Shown: one piece after another, positions 40,284 through 50,068 of the stretch
How positions within the stretch are numbered: position 1 is the stretch's first letter
Layout of the letters: each line of letters opens with the position of its first letter
Source of the DNA: Pseudomonadota bacterium
GTDB taxonomy: Bacteria; Desulfobacterota; Desulfovibrionia; Desulfovibrionales; Desulfovibrionaceae
Length of the DNA: 60,923 nucleotides
Direction: 5' to 3'
Assembly (NCBI GenBank): GCA_023438245.1
Contig: JAEXRD010000099.1
Location: 1 to 60,923 of the forward strand
The notes under the pieces: model-generated
The model's database searches: none
Seen by the model: the letters and a program-made list of their open reading frames with translations, nothing else
What the model was told of the DNA's origin: nothing
Program-made: the position numbers and the translations under genes

Positions 40284-41219
40284 CTACAGGGTTTTCCCGA
40301 AGGTCTTCTCCATGCGCGCGGAAAGCTCCGCCAGGGTGAAATGGTGCTCCTGGGTGCCCTTCTTCTCCACGCAGAAGGCCGCCGCCGCCGCGCCGACCAT
40401 GGCCGCGTCGGCCAGGCTCCAGCCCAGGCCCAGGCCCTTCAGCAGGCCCGCGCGGTAGGAGTCGCCCGCGCCGGTGGGATCCACGGCCTTGTCCACCTTC
40501 ACGGCCCCGACCTTCGCCTCGTTGCCGCCCTCGGCGATGAGGCTGCCCTGCTCGCCCAGGGTGGTCACCAGCGCGCCGGTCTTGTTCAACAGCTCGGCGC
40601 GGGTCATGCCCGTGGCCTTCATCACCATCTCCAGCTCGTAGTCGTTGGTGCACAGGGCGTAGGAGCCGTCGATGGCGGCCTTCATCTGCTCGCCGGTGAG
40701 CGCGGTGATCTGCTGGCCCGGATCGAAGATGTAGGGGATGTTCGCCTTCTTGAAGTACTCCGGCAGCTCGATCATGTCGCCCACGTTGCCCGGGGAGATG
40801 ATGGCCATGACCTTGCCGTCGTGCTTCTCGGGGAATGTGTAGCCGCAGCGCTCGCGCATGGCGCCGGGGTTGAAGCCGGTGATCTGGTTGTCGGTCTGGT
40901 CGGTGGTGATGTAGGCCCCGGCGGTGAACTGGTCCTCCACGGTGCGGATGCCCGCGCGGGAAAGGCCCAGGCCGTCCAGGCGCTGGCCGTAGGCCGCGAA
41001 GTCCTTGCCCACGCAGCCCAGGATGAGCGGCTTTTCGCCCATGAGCGCCAGGTTGTAGGCGATGTTTCCGGCGGTGCCGCCGAAGTACTCGCACAGGCCG
41101 TCCACCAGGAAGCACACGTTCAGGATGTGGATCTTGTCCGGCAGGATGTGGTCGGCGAACTTGCCGGGAAAGTTCATGATGCGGTCAAGCGCCAGGGAGC
41201 CGGAAACGTAGACGTGCAT
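40284..41219 (-). CDS. PfkB-family carbohydrate/nucleoside kinase
   Basis: The 311-residue kinase has the PfkB signatures FGGTAGNIAYNLALMG, ILGCVGKDF and DPTGAGDSYRAGLL (catalytic Asp in the GAGD motif). The N-terminal strand MHVYVSGSLALDRIMNFPG resembles adenosine-kinase-type members. It probably phosphorylates a sugar or nucleoside; the substrate is not identified by motif. The ATG follows GGAGG. It heads a run of three different kinases on the same strand. Confidence 0.88.
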   Translation of the reverse strand: MHVYVSGSLALDRIMNFPGKFADHILPDKIHILNVCFLVDGLCEYFGGTAGNIAYNLALMGEKPLILGCVGKDFAAYGQRLDGLGLSRAGIRTVEDQFTAGAYITTDQTDNQITGFNPGAMRERCGYTFPEKHDGKVMAIISPGNVGDMIELPEYFKKANIPYIFDPGQQITALTGEQMKAAIDGSYALCTNDYELEMVMKATGMTRAELLNKTGALVTTLGEQGSLIAEGGNEAKVGAVKVDKAVDPTGAGDSYRAGLLKGLGLGWSLADAAMVGAAAAAFCVEKKGTQEHHFTLAELSARMEKTFGKTL

Positions 41220-41274
41220 GAAAGTCCTCCAGGGGCGCCGGTGGCCCGGCGGGAATTATCGGCGCGAGGGGACG

Positions 41275-41589
41275 CTAGCGCGTCTCGTCCTCGATCCATT
41301 GCAAAAACGCGGGGTTGCCGCTCTCGATGGGCAGGCTGACCACGCAGGGGCAGTCGTAGCTGTGGGCGTCGGTAAGGGCCTGGATGAGCACTTCCTCCAG
41401 GGCCTCGGTGGTCTTGAGGATGAGCACCACTTCCTCGGCGCTCTCCATTTTGCCCTGCCACCAGTACAGCGAGCGCATGCCCGGCAGGATGTTGGCGCAG
41501 GCGGCCAGCCGCCGCTCCACGGCCAGGCGCGCCAGGGACTGGGCCTCGTCCAGGCCCGGCGCGGTGACGTAGACCAACCGGCAGGCCAT
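41275..41589 (-). CDS. cutA: Divalent cation tolerance protein CutA
   Basis: The 104-residue protein is CutA1, a trimeric ferredoxin-like protein linked to copper tolerance. Motifs are RLAACANILPGMRSLYWWQG, VVLILKTTEALEEVL and YDCPCVVSLPI. The start ATG lies 8 bp after the upstream cytochrome stop codon, so it is probably co-expressed with it. Longer readings extend through the cytochrome gene in another frame and are rejected. Confidence 0.95.
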   Translation of the reverse strand: MACRLVYVTAPGLDEAQSLARLAVERRLAACANILPGMRSLYWWQGKMESAEEVVLILKTTEALEEVLIQALTDAHSYDCPCVVSLPIESGNPAFLQWIEDETR

Positions 41590-41597
41590 GGCCGTGC

Positions 41598-41885
41598 CTA
41601 CTTGCCGCACAGGGTCTTGGCCCCGGGCTTGGCGGTGGCCAGGTACTCGGCCACGCTGGCGGCCTCGTCGCCGGTCAGCTTGGCGCCGTTGGAGACCATG
41701 CGCCTCACGGTCTGCTGCCAGACCTCCGGGCTGCGGTTGCCCAGCTTCTCGCAGATGCGGGCGGTGCCGTGGCAGGGGGCGCAGCGCTCCGCGGTGAGCT
41801 TGGCCGCGCTGGCCTGGGCGTGCACCAGGGAGGCGATCATGAGCACCATGTAGAGGCCGATCACGATCAAAATGAGCTTTTTCAA
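41598..41885 (-). CDS. Small monoheme c-type cytochrome, secreted
   Basis: The 95-residue protein has a signal peptide (KKLILIVIGLYMVLMIASLV, cleavage near AHAQA), a heme-binding CAPCH and a candidate distal Met in RRMVSNGAKLT. The TTG start at 41885 follows GAGG by 6 nt and opens the signal peptide with MKKL. It should be a periplasmic electron carrier. It is first of the long minus-strand series running to pal, next to cutA. Confidence 0.88.
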   Translation of the reverse strand: MKKLILIVIGLYMVLMIASLVHAQASAAKLTAERCAPCHGTARICEKLGNRSPEVWQQTVRRMVSNGAKLTGDEAASVAEYLATAKPGAKTLCGK

Positions 41886-41914
41886 GAGGTTCCTCGCTGC
41901 CGGTGGGGGATGCC

Positions 41915-41948
41915 GCCCGGCGCGCTGATGCGCCCCGGGCACGTTTTT
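41915..41948. repeat. Strong hairpin with T tract in the cytochrome-nth divergent region
   Basis: An 11-bp stem with one mismatch (41915-41925 with 41930-41940, loop TGAT) is followed on the plus strand by ACGTTTTT. It reads as a rightward terminator, although no plus-strand gene precedes it. On the minus strand it is part of the cytochrome leader, ending 29 nt before its start. Confidence 0.65.
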
Positions 41949-42012
41949 GAACCACACTTCCGCGCCCCTTGCAACCCGAAAAGCGCGCAAAGTCTAGAAA
42001 CGCAGGACCGGC

Positions 42013-42041
42013 TTGCCTCCGCAGGCCCGGAATGCTACCTG
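42013..42041 (+). promoter_or_regulatory. Possible promoter of nth
   Basis: TTGCCT (42013-42018) and TACCTG (42036-42041) are 17 bp apart. A TGC just before the -10 gives an extended -10 character. The nth ATG is about 27 nt downstream of the predicted start. Confidence 0.4.
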
Positions 42042-42073
42042 GAGCCCTGTCCGCAACACCGCAAGGAGAGTCC

Positions 42074-42717
42074 ATGCCGCCCAAACCCGGCACCAGGAAA
42101 CAGGCCCAGGAGATCTTCGCCCTGCTGGCGGCGCGCTACCCCGCGCCCGCCCCGGCGCTGGACTACACCAGCCCCTGGGAGCTGCTGGTGGCCACGGTGC
42201 TGGCCGCCCAGTGCACCGACGCCCGCGTGAACCAGGTGACGCCCGTGCTCTTTGCCCGCTGGCCCGCCATCGCCGACCTGGCGGCGGCTGACGTGGCGGA
42301 CATCGAGGCGGTGGTGCATTCCACCGGCTTCTTCCGCAACAAGGCCAAGAACCTCAAGGCCGCGGCGGCGCGCGTCATGGAGGTGTACGGCGGTTCGGTT
42401 CCGCGCACCATGGCCGACCTGACCACCCTGCCCGGCGTGGCCCGCAAGACCGCCAACATCGTGCTGGGAAGCGCCTTCGGCATCAACGAGGGCATCGCCG
42501 TGGACACCCACGTCACGCGCATCGCCCTGCGCCTGGGCCTGACGAAAAGCACCGACCCCAAGGTCATCGAACGCGACATGATGCCGCTGTTCGAGCGCTC
42601 CCAGTGGGCGGACATCAACCATTTCCTGGTATACTTCGGACGCGAGGTGTGCGACGCCCGCAAGCCCAAGTGCACCACCTGCGAACTGGCGCACCTCTGC
42701 CCCAGAAAAGGACTCAA

Positions 42718-42721
<4 letters not shown>
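42074..42721 (+). CDS. nth: Endonuclease III (DNA glycosylase/AP lyase)
   Basis: The 215-residue enzyme removes oxidised pyrimidines. The helix-hairpin-helix with the catalytic Lys is LPGVARKTANIVL, and the catalytic Asp is in AVDTHVTRIALRLGL. The 4Fe-4S cluster binds C-x6-C-x2-C-x5-C at the C-terminus (CDARKPKCTTCELAHLC). The start ATG follows AAGGAGAG. Its stop overlaps the start of tgt (ATGA). Confidence 0.96.
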
Positions 42722-43874
<1,153 letters not shown>

Positions 43875-43878
<4 letters not shown>

Positions 43879-44525
43879 AGCGCCTGTTCGGCCTGCTGCT
43901 CCAGCTCGTGGGCGCGCTGACGCTCCTGGGCCTGCTGGTCGGCGGCGGCCTGGTGCTCAGCGCCGGGCTGTGGCTGCGCATGGACGACCAGCCCAGGCCG
44001 GGCGCGGCCATCGTGGTGCTGGCGGGAGACATCCGCCGGGCCATCCACGCGGCGGACCTGTACCACCAGGGCCTTGCGCCGGTGATCTACATCAGCAGGC
44101 CGCGCCACGAGCCGCCCCAGGCGCTGGAGGAACTGGGCTGGGTGTTCCCGCTGCAGGAGGACCAGATGCGGCTGGTGCTGGCGCGCAAGGGCGTGCCGGA
44201 CGAGGCCGTGCGCGTGTACGGCCAGGACCTGATGAGCACCGTGCAGGAGGGCGAGGCCCTGCGCGCGGAGCTGTCCGCCAGCGGCGCCGGCCCCGGGCCG
44301 CTCCTGGTCGTCACCTCGCCCTACCACTGCCGCAGGGCGAGGCTCATCCTCTCGGGCATCATCCGAGACCGCGAGCTCATCATGAGCGCCACGCCCTACG
44401 AGCGCTTCGACGTGAAGTGGTGGGACCACCAGGGCTCGGCCAACGCCGTGGTCAGCGAGGTGGCCAAGTTCCTGTTCTATGCGCTGGGCACGCCGTTCCG
44501 GTCGGTTCCGGCGGCGGCCAACTAG
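43875..44525 (+). CDS. YdcF/ElyC-type DUF218 membrane protein
   Basis: The 216-residue protein has one N-terminal membrane helix (LLLQLVGALTLLGLLVGG) and a periplasmic DUF218 domain with AAIVVLAGDIRRAIHAADLY, STVQEGEAL and VVTSPYHCRRARLIL. E. coli relatives are ElyC and SanA, linked to cell-envelope polymers; the reaction is not defined. It starts at GTG 43875, which overlaps the tgt stop (GTGA). The gene is convergent with fur, 7 bp apart. Confidence 0.85.
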
Positions 44526-44532
44526 CGGCGGG

Positions 44533-44979
44533 CTATTTCCGGCAGTCCGCGCACAGACCATACAGGTCCATGCGGTGCCGGGAGAGGGTGAACCCGTACT
44601 TCTCGGCCAGCTCTTCCTGGCGCTTCTCGATGACCGGGTCCATGATCTCGATGTTGCGGCCGCAGCCCTCGCAGATGAGGTGGTCGTGGTGCTCCGCGCC
44701 CAGGCTGGGCTCGTAGCGCGCGATGCCGTCGAAGTTCACCACCTCGGCCAGGCCGCAGCCGGAGAGCAGCTTGAGCGTGCGGTACACCGTGGCCTGCCCG
44801 ATGGAGGCGTCGCTGCGCTTCACCTTGTCGTAGAGTTCCTCGGAGGAGACGTGGCCGGGCTCGGCCATGAAGATATCGAGGATGAGCCTGCGCTGCGGGG
44901 TGATCTTGAGCCGGTTTTCGGCCAGGTAGCGGGTGAAGACCTCGCTGGGGGAAAGCTTGGCGGGTTCTGCTGCGCTCAT
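44533..44979 (-). CDS. fur: Ferric uptake regulator family protein (Fur)
   Basis: The 148-residue regulator has the winged helix of Fur proteins (QRRLILDIFMAEPGHVSSEE, IGQATVYRTLKLL). The metal-binding histidine cluster is EHHDHLICEGCG, with further cysteines in LCADCRK. It could be Fur or a PerR-like relative. I see no Fur box I would trust in the gap to the next gene. The start is the ATG at 44979, with GGAAG 6 nt upstream. Confidence 0.9.
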   Translation of the reverse strand: MSAAEPAKLSPSEVFTRYLAENRLKITPQRRLILDIFMAEPGHVSSEELYDKVKRSDASIGQATVYRTLKLLSGCGLAEVVNFDGIARYEPSLGAEHHDHLICEGCGRNIEIMDPVIEKRQEELAEKYGFTLSRHRMDLYGLCADCRK

Positions 44980-45059
44980 GCGTACTTCCGTAGGGCATGC
45001 TCCGGACCGTGTCAATGCGCTGCCACGACGCAAGCGGGTGCGATGGGGCCTCCCGGCCA

Positions 45060-45088
45060 TTGACAGACCACCCCTGGTGGGGTGTATT
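45060..45088 (+). promoter_or_regulatory. Sigma-70 promoter with inverted repeat in its spacer
   Basis: A perfect TTGACA (45060-45065) and TGTATT (45083-45088) are 17 bp apart. The spacer contains the dyad CCACC-CCT-GGTGG (about 45068-45080). It should drive the 56-residue membrane protein gene and lies within the divergent region of fur. Confidence 0.65.
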
Positions 45089-45147
45089 GGGCGGGCGTGC
45101 CGCACCGCGGGCGCAAAACGCCAACAACAAAGGTTCAGCAGGCCGTC

Positions 45148-45318
45148 ATGATAGAACTTTCCCTCTGGGTACTGGGCGCGGTGGTGTGCATCGGCCTGAT
45201 TGCGGCCCGGCTGGCCCGCAGGCCCAGGAAGCAGAACTACATGGATCTGCTGGATTTCGACTTCGACAAGAGCAAGTCCTACGAGAAGGACGGGCGCAAG
45301 TACCCGTTCTCCTACTGA
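45148..45318 (+). CDS. Small single-helix membrane protein of unknown function
   Basis: The 56-residue product has one membrane helix (LSLWVLGAVVCIGLIAARLA) and a highly charged tail with DLLDFDFDKSKSYEKDGR. I do not recognise a family. The ATG at 45148 is chosen because it opens right before the helix; an earlier in-frame start lacks a ribosome site. A good promoter lies 60 bp upstream. Its last 7 bp overlap the stop of the convergent YihY gene. It could be a membrane regulator or assembly factor, but that is a guess. Confidence 0.6.
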   Translation: MIELSLWVLGAVVCIGLIAARLARRPRKQNYMDLLDFDFDKSKSYEKDGRKYPFSY

Positions 45319-46709
45319 TTTCCCGCCCCGGCAAGCCGCATCCGCCGCTCCTCGATCCTGACCCGCTCCACCTCGTCCCCGGCGAACTGGGCCAGGGTGC
45401 GGTTGGCCGCGCTCTCGCTGGCGGCGCGGGCCAGTTCCGCAAGCAGCCCCTCGGCCCGCTCGGCGGCGTCCAGCACCTCGGCGCAGGCCTCTGAGTTTCC
45501 GCAAACCAGCACCGCCCCGGCCACCTCGGCCATGCGGATGGTGCCCGGATCCACGGCCAGGGCATAGCCCTGCTCATCTTCCCCGAGGTTCAACGGAACG
45601 GCCAGCCCGGCGGCGCAGAGGGCCTCCAGGGCGTCGCCCAGGCTCTCCTCGGGCAGGCGCAGGGCCACGGCCATCTGGCCCAGGGTGTGGGGCTGCGCCC
45701 CGGCCAGGAAGCGCGCGGCCATGTGGGTCATGGCCAGCACGGCCACCTTCTGGCGCGAGCGGGGACTCAGGCCGTCCGCCAGGCCCCGGCGCACGTGGCT
45801 GTCCAGGTGCTGCCAGGCGTAGGCGATCTCCGCCCCCAGCAGCACCAGCATCCAGCTGATGTACAGCCAGACCAGGAACAGCGGCAGCTGCGCGAAGCTG
45901 CCGTAAATGGCGTTGTACTTGGTGAAGCCGATCTGCCAGTTGATGTAGGCCCACTGGGCGGTCTGCCACAGGGTTCCGGCAATGACCCCGCCCGCGGCGG
46001 CGGCCTTCAGGCGCACGCGCGTGTTGGGGATGAAGGCGTAGGCGAAGGTGAACCCCAGCCACACCAGCGCCAGCGACAGGCTTTTCAGCAGCAGTTTCTC
46101 CAGCGGGTCGTAGGCCGGGTTCTTGAAGAAGAACTGCACCACCTCGAGCTTCTGCACCGCCACGGTGAAGCTGGCGGCCACCAGCACGATGATGGGGCAG
46201 ATGACGATGATGGAGAAGAAGTCGGTGAACTTGCGCCAGCTGGTGCGGCCCTTCTTCACGGCCCAGATGGTGTTGAAGGCGCGCTCCACGTTGCCCACGG
46301 TGGTGAACACGGTGACCAAGAGCGTGGCCACGCCGATCCAGCCCAGGGTCTTCACGTTGGTGTTGGCGATATACTGGAGGATGCGGTCCACCACCTCGGC
46401 GCGACCGGCGGCCACGCCCATGAGGAAGTCGCGGAAAAACTCGGCGTTCTGCAGGCCGAAACCCTTGGAAATGGAGAAGGCCACGGCCAGGAAGGGCACG
46501 ATGGACAGGATGGTGATGAAGGTCAGCGCCGAGGCGCGGATGATGCAGTGGTCGGCGACGAAGCCGGAGAACACCATGTACACCAGCCGCGAGGCGGCCA
46601 CGGCGCGCCTGCGCCACAGCCCCAGGCCGTCCAGGTCCTTGGTCCACACGTCGCGGCTGAAGTGCCGGATGATGCGCTGGCCCGTCTCTTTCATCGCGCC
46701 CTTGGCCAT
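45312..46709 (-). CDS. YihY/BrkB-family membrane protein with C-terminal winged-helix extension
   Basis: The 465-residue protein has the YihY core of about six membrane helices. It includes IIRASALTFITILSIVPFLA, TVGNVERAFNTIWAVKKGR and a conserved GSFAQLPLFLVWLYISWMLV. Residues after about 300 form a soluble region with the winged-helix-like stretch AQPHTLGQMAVALRLPEESL and ALEALCAAGLAVPL. Family members were once called ribonuclease BN but are membrane proteins of unclear function. The start ATG follows GGAGGGGG. It follows the AsmA gene by 18 bp, so it is probably part of the envelope series. Confidence 0.85.
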   Translation of the reverse strand: MAKGAMKETGQRIIRHFSRDVWTKDLDGLGLWRRRAVAASRLVYMVFSGFVADHCIIRASALTFITILSIVPFLAVAFSISKGFGLQNAEFFRDFLMGVAAGRAEVVDRILQYIANTNVKTLGWIGVATLLVTVFTTVGNVERAFNTIWAVKKGRTSWRKFTDFFSIIVICPIIVLVAASFTVAVQKLEVVQFFFKNPAYDPLEKLLLKSLSLALVWLGFTFAYAFIPNTRVRLKAAAAGGVIAGTLWQTAQWAYINWQIGFTKYNAIYGSFAQLPLFLVWLYISWMLVLLGAEIAYAWQHLDSHVRRGLADGLSPRSRQKVAVLAMTHMAARFLAGAQPHTLGQMAVALRLPEESLGDALEALCAAGLAVPLNLGEDEQGYALAVDPGTIRMAEVAGAVLVCGNSEACAEVLDAAERAEGLLAELARAASESAANRTLAQFAGDEVERVRIEERRMRLAGAGNQ

Positions 46710-46727
46710 GTGCCCCCTCCCCTGTCC

Positions 46728-49700
46728 CTAGAACAGAAGATCCTTGAAGAACTTGATGGGCTTGAAGGGCAGGCCCAGCAGTTCCTTGATGGTGTTGTTG
46801 ATGAGCCCGCCGGTGGAGATGTCCACCTCGGGGTCGCGCAGCCTGCCGTGCACGCGTATGGGCACGTCGGGCAGGCCGGTCATGCTGGCGGTTATGCTCA
46901 TGGAAATGGACTCGTCGTAGAGCGAGAAGGAGCCCTTGCCCACGGCCTGCACCGTGGGGGCGTCCATGCGGAAATCGTCGGTCTGGAACACGCCCCGGCG
47001 CGCGCGGAAGCGCGCCTCGGCCATGCGGAAGGGCGTGCCCGGCTTGGCCCCCTGGGCGGACTCGGCCTGCTGGCCGCCCCCGCCGCCCCCACCGCTTTGT
47101 CCCGTGGCCGAGGGCGGCCTGCGCTGGGCCCCGGGAGCCGGGGCGTGGCGCTCCTGCGCGCCGGAGAGCACGTAGGAGCCGTCCAGCACCTTGAAGCCCG
47201 CCAGCCCCTCCAGGGTGCGCTCCACCTCCCGGTCCGTGGCGCCCGCGCCCGTCAGGTCCAGGAACATGTCGGCCCTGCCGGTGGCGTACTCCTTGCCCAC
47301 CCAGCCAAGCATGAAGGGCGAGAGGGCGAAATCCTTGCCCGCCAGCGAGACCCGCACCTGCGCCTGGCGCTGCTGGCCCTGCACCTGCGCGCTCACCTCG
47401 CCGGTGAGCCTGCCGCCGTAGAATTCGGCCTCCAGCCCCTTCACGGCCAGGGTGCCGCCATGGGCGCTGACGCTGCCCTTGAGGTTGCGGCCCACCAGCC
47501 CGGACCACTTGAGCCCCCGGAACTGGAACGCGCCGTCCATGTCGGCCTCGCGGATGAAGTCGATGGGCAGCGGCTCCGGCGCCGGCCTGGGGTCGTTCGG
47601 CCCGCGCTTGGGCGCGTCGGGATAGTAGCGGTCCAGGTCCAGGAAGCCGCCCTGGGCGGCGAAGCGGTGCTGCGGGTCGTCGAAATTGGTGAAGCCGTAG
47701 CTGCCGCGCAGCTGGGTGTCGTCGAACTGGGCGGAAAGATTGTTGATCTGCAAACCCTTGGCCGACAGGGCGAGGTCGCCCTCGCCGTTCATGCGCACCA
47801 GGGCCCGGCGGTCGCTGGTCTTGGGGATCTTCAGGTCCATGGCGGCCAGGAAGCGCCTGGGGTCGCTGTCCTGGCAGCGCACGCGGGCGGAAAGGCTCGC
47901 ATCGCGGCTGAAGATCCGGTTCACCGCGCCCTGGCCGATGAGGTTCATGCCCCAGCCCTGCACGCTGGCCGAGGCGATGGAAAGCGTCTCGCCCTTGAAA
48001 TCCAGCGCCCCGCGCACGGTGAAGCCGGCCTCGTTCTCGTGCTCGGGCAGGAACCAGCCCCGGAGCTTGCCGGAGACCGCGGCCCCGGTGAGCTTGAGCC
48101 CGGAGGCCCGGTGGGCGGTGCGCACCTGGCCGGAGCCCTTGGCCTCCAGGCTCAGCGCGGGCTTGACGCCCACGGCGCTGACCCCGAACTCGGCCTGGCC
48201 CGCCCAGCTTTCCTCCGCGCCCGCCGCCGGTGTCAGGCGCAGCTGGGCGGAGAGCGCGGAGAAGGCCATGCGGAAGGCCGGGCTGGCGGGCTTGCCCGGG
48301 GCCGTCAGCGCCCGCTGGGGCCATTCCAGCACCGCCTGGGGGATGGAGACCCGGGCCTCGCCGGAGAGCTTGCGCAGCACCTGTCCGATGCGCGTCTGGG
48401 GCGCGATGGGCGTCTTGGGCAACGCGGCGCGGGCCTGGAAATCGGCCTTGCCGGTCATGGTGAAATCCGGGGTGTTGGCCCAGGAGATCTGGCGGGCGGC
48501 CACGCCGTCCATGCGCGCGCTGACGGTGAGCGCCAGCACGGGAGACGGCTCCGCGCCCTTGGCTCCCTTGGGGGCAGGTTCGGCGAAGGTCACGCTGGCC
48601 TCGGCTGCCATGACCCCGCCCTCGCCCTTGGAGGGGTGCAGCAGCACCTTGTGCGTGCCGCCCCCGGCGCTCCACTCCAGGTCCGCGCCCTGGGCGGACA
48701 CCCCGGCGAGCTTCAGGTGCTCGGCCCGGAGCGTGCCCTTGCCGGACACCCGGCCGAGATAGCGCATGGGCATGTCGTCGCCCACGAGCGGGGCCTCGGT
48801 GGAGTTGGAGGACAGCGCCGCCACGTAGGCGTCGGCGTCGGCCTTGTCGGCCTTGAGTTCGAAATTCAGGGTGGGATTCTCGCCGAAGCCGAAGTCCCCC
48901 TTGCCCTGCACGCTGGCCCCGTCCACCTTCAGAGCCACGTTGGAAAACCGGAGGCTTTCCTTGTCCGCGGCGATGTCCACGCGGCCCTCGGCGCTGCGGA
49001 GCGCGCCCTGGTGCTGCATGGACACGGCGTGGGGCCAGTAGGCGTTGAGCACGGTGCGCGGATCGAAATGCGCGGCGCTGAGCGTGCCCTGCATGCGGAA
49101 GGTGTCCAGCACGTCCACGAAGGTCAGCTCGCCGGAGATGTCCACGCCCATGGCCTTGACGCGCAGGTCGGAGAGCTTCAGGTCCTTGCCGTCGACCCAG
49201 GTGACGGCGGCGGACAGCCCGGCGCGCGGGGCGGCCTTGGGCAGGAATCCGGCGGCGACCTCGGCCACCACGGTGGTGTCCACAAGCGGGTGGCGGGCCT
49301 TGGCCGGGTCGGGGTCCATCTTGCCGGAGAGCTGCACCCGGCCGGAAAGCCCGGGCCTGGGCCAGTCCAGCAGGCATTCCAGGGTGAAGGGGAAGCTCGC
49401 GCCCTCGGCGATGCGCCCGGTGCGCAGGGAAAGCTCGGAAAGCGCCAGCTCCTGGTCGTGCTGCTCGTCCTTCAGGCGCGCCGAGCCGCCGCTTATGGCC
49501 AGCCCGCGCACGCTGAACCGGTGGAAATGCCCGCCGCCGCCCTCCAGGGCCGCTTCCTGGGCCTTGGCGCGGGTCAGCAGCGACTCCCAGTTGGTGCGCC
49601 CCTCCCGGTCCACGTACAGCTCCAGGTTGGCGTCCGCCAGCTCCACGGTGTCGAAGGCCAGCTCGCGGGACAGGAGCGGCAGCACCTTGATGTGCGCGGA

Positions 49701-50006
49701 GAGCGTCTTAGCGCGCAGCATGGGGCCGCCGGGGAAGCCCTCGGCGTTGCCCAGCACCAAGCCGTGGGCCGTGAAGCCCAGCCACGGGAACACGCTGACC
49801 TGCAGCTCGCCGTCCAGCTCCACGCTGCGCCCGGTGGCCCGCTGGGCCACGCGCACCAGCTCGGCGCGGAACTCCGGGCTGCGCAGGGTGCGCCCCAGCC
49901 AGAAAAGCCCCGCCGCCGAGACCAGCGCCAACACGCCCAGGAGGCCCAGGGCGACGTACAGGCGCGTGCGGTTCTTCGGCTTCTGGCCGTTCATGGCTTG
50001 GGACAT
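46728..50006 (-). CDS. AsmA-family protein, very large
   Basis: The 1092-residue protein has one N-terminal membrane helix (LYVALGLLGVLALVSAAGLF) and then a long beta-rich AsmA/TamB-type periplasmic part. It starts with AELVRVAQRATGRSVELDG and ends with an AsmA_2 domain near GKGSFSLYDESISMSITASM and LGLPFKPIKFFKDLLF. A Gly/Ser/Gln-rich insertion sits near residues 965-1000. AsmA proteins transport lipids between membranes or affect outer-membrane assembly, which fits its place between LpxI and YihY. The ATG at 50006 has only a distant GAGGG; a TTG at 50030 is an alternative with no ribosome site. Confidence 0.88.
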   Translation of the reverse strand: MSQAMNGQKPKNRTRLYVALGLLGVLALVSAAGLFWLGRTLRSPEFRAELVRVAQRATGRSVELDGELQVSVFPWLGFTAHGLVLGNAEGFPGGPMLRAKTLSAHIKVLPLLSRELAFDTVELADANLELYVDREGRTNWESLLTRAKAQEAALEGGGGHFHRFSVRGLAISGGSARLKDEQHDQELALSELSLRTGRIAEGASFPFTLECLLDWPRPGLSGRVQLSGKMDPDPAKARHPLVDTTVVAEVAAGFLPKAAPRAGLSAAVTWVDGKDLKLSDLRVKAMGVDISGELTFVDVLDTFRMQGTLSAAHFDPRTVLNAYWPHAVSMQHQGALRSAEGRVDIAADKESLRFSNVALKVDGASVQGKGDFGFGENPTLNFELKADKADADAYVAALSSNSTEAPLVGDDMPMRYLGRVSGKGTLRAEHLKLAGVSAQGADLEWSAGGGTHKVLLHPSKGEGGVMAAEASVTFAEPAPKGAKGAEPSPVLALTVSARMDGVAARQISWANTPDFTMTGKADFQARAALPKTPIAPQTRIGQVLRKLSGEARVSIPQAVLEWPQRALTAPGKPASPAFRMAFSALSAQLRLTPAAGAEESWAGQAEFGVSAVGVKPALSLEAKGSGQVRTAHRASGLKLTGAAVSGKLRGWFLPEHENEAGFTVRGALDFKGETLSIASASVQGWGMNLIGQGAVNRIFSRDASLSARVRCQDSDPRRFLAAMDLKIPKTSDRRALVRMNGEGDLALSAKGLQINNLSAQFDDTQLRGSYGFTNFDDPQHRFAAQGGFLDLDRYYPDAPKRGPNDPRPAPEPLPIDFIREADMDGAFQFRGLKWSGLVGRNLKGSVSAHGGTLAVKGLEAEFYGGRLTGEVSAQVQGQQRQAQVRVSLAGKDFALSPFMLGWVGKEYATGRADMFLDLTGAGATDREVERTLEGLAGFKVLDGSYVLSGAQERHAPAPGAQRRPPSATGQSGGGGGGGQQAESAQGAKPGTPFRMAEARFRARRGVFQTDDFRMDAPTVQAVGKGSFSLYDESISMSITASMTGLPDVPIRVHGRLRDPEVDISTGGLINNTIKELLGLPFKPIKFFKDLLF

Positions 50007-50068
50007 AGCGTTTTCGCTGGCCCTCTTCAAGGCCGGGCGCCCGGGGACGGGCTGGGGTTACAGGAGGT

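Noticed and set aside
44980..45015. TTGACA on the minus strand as the fur promoter
   Set aside because: The position 17 bp further gives TACGGA, a poor -10, and would leave almost no leader before the ATG.
45574..49377. Long alternative minus-strand frame within the AsmA and YihY genes
   Set aside because: Arg/Gly/Pro-rich shifted frame of two genes that are well supported in their own frames.
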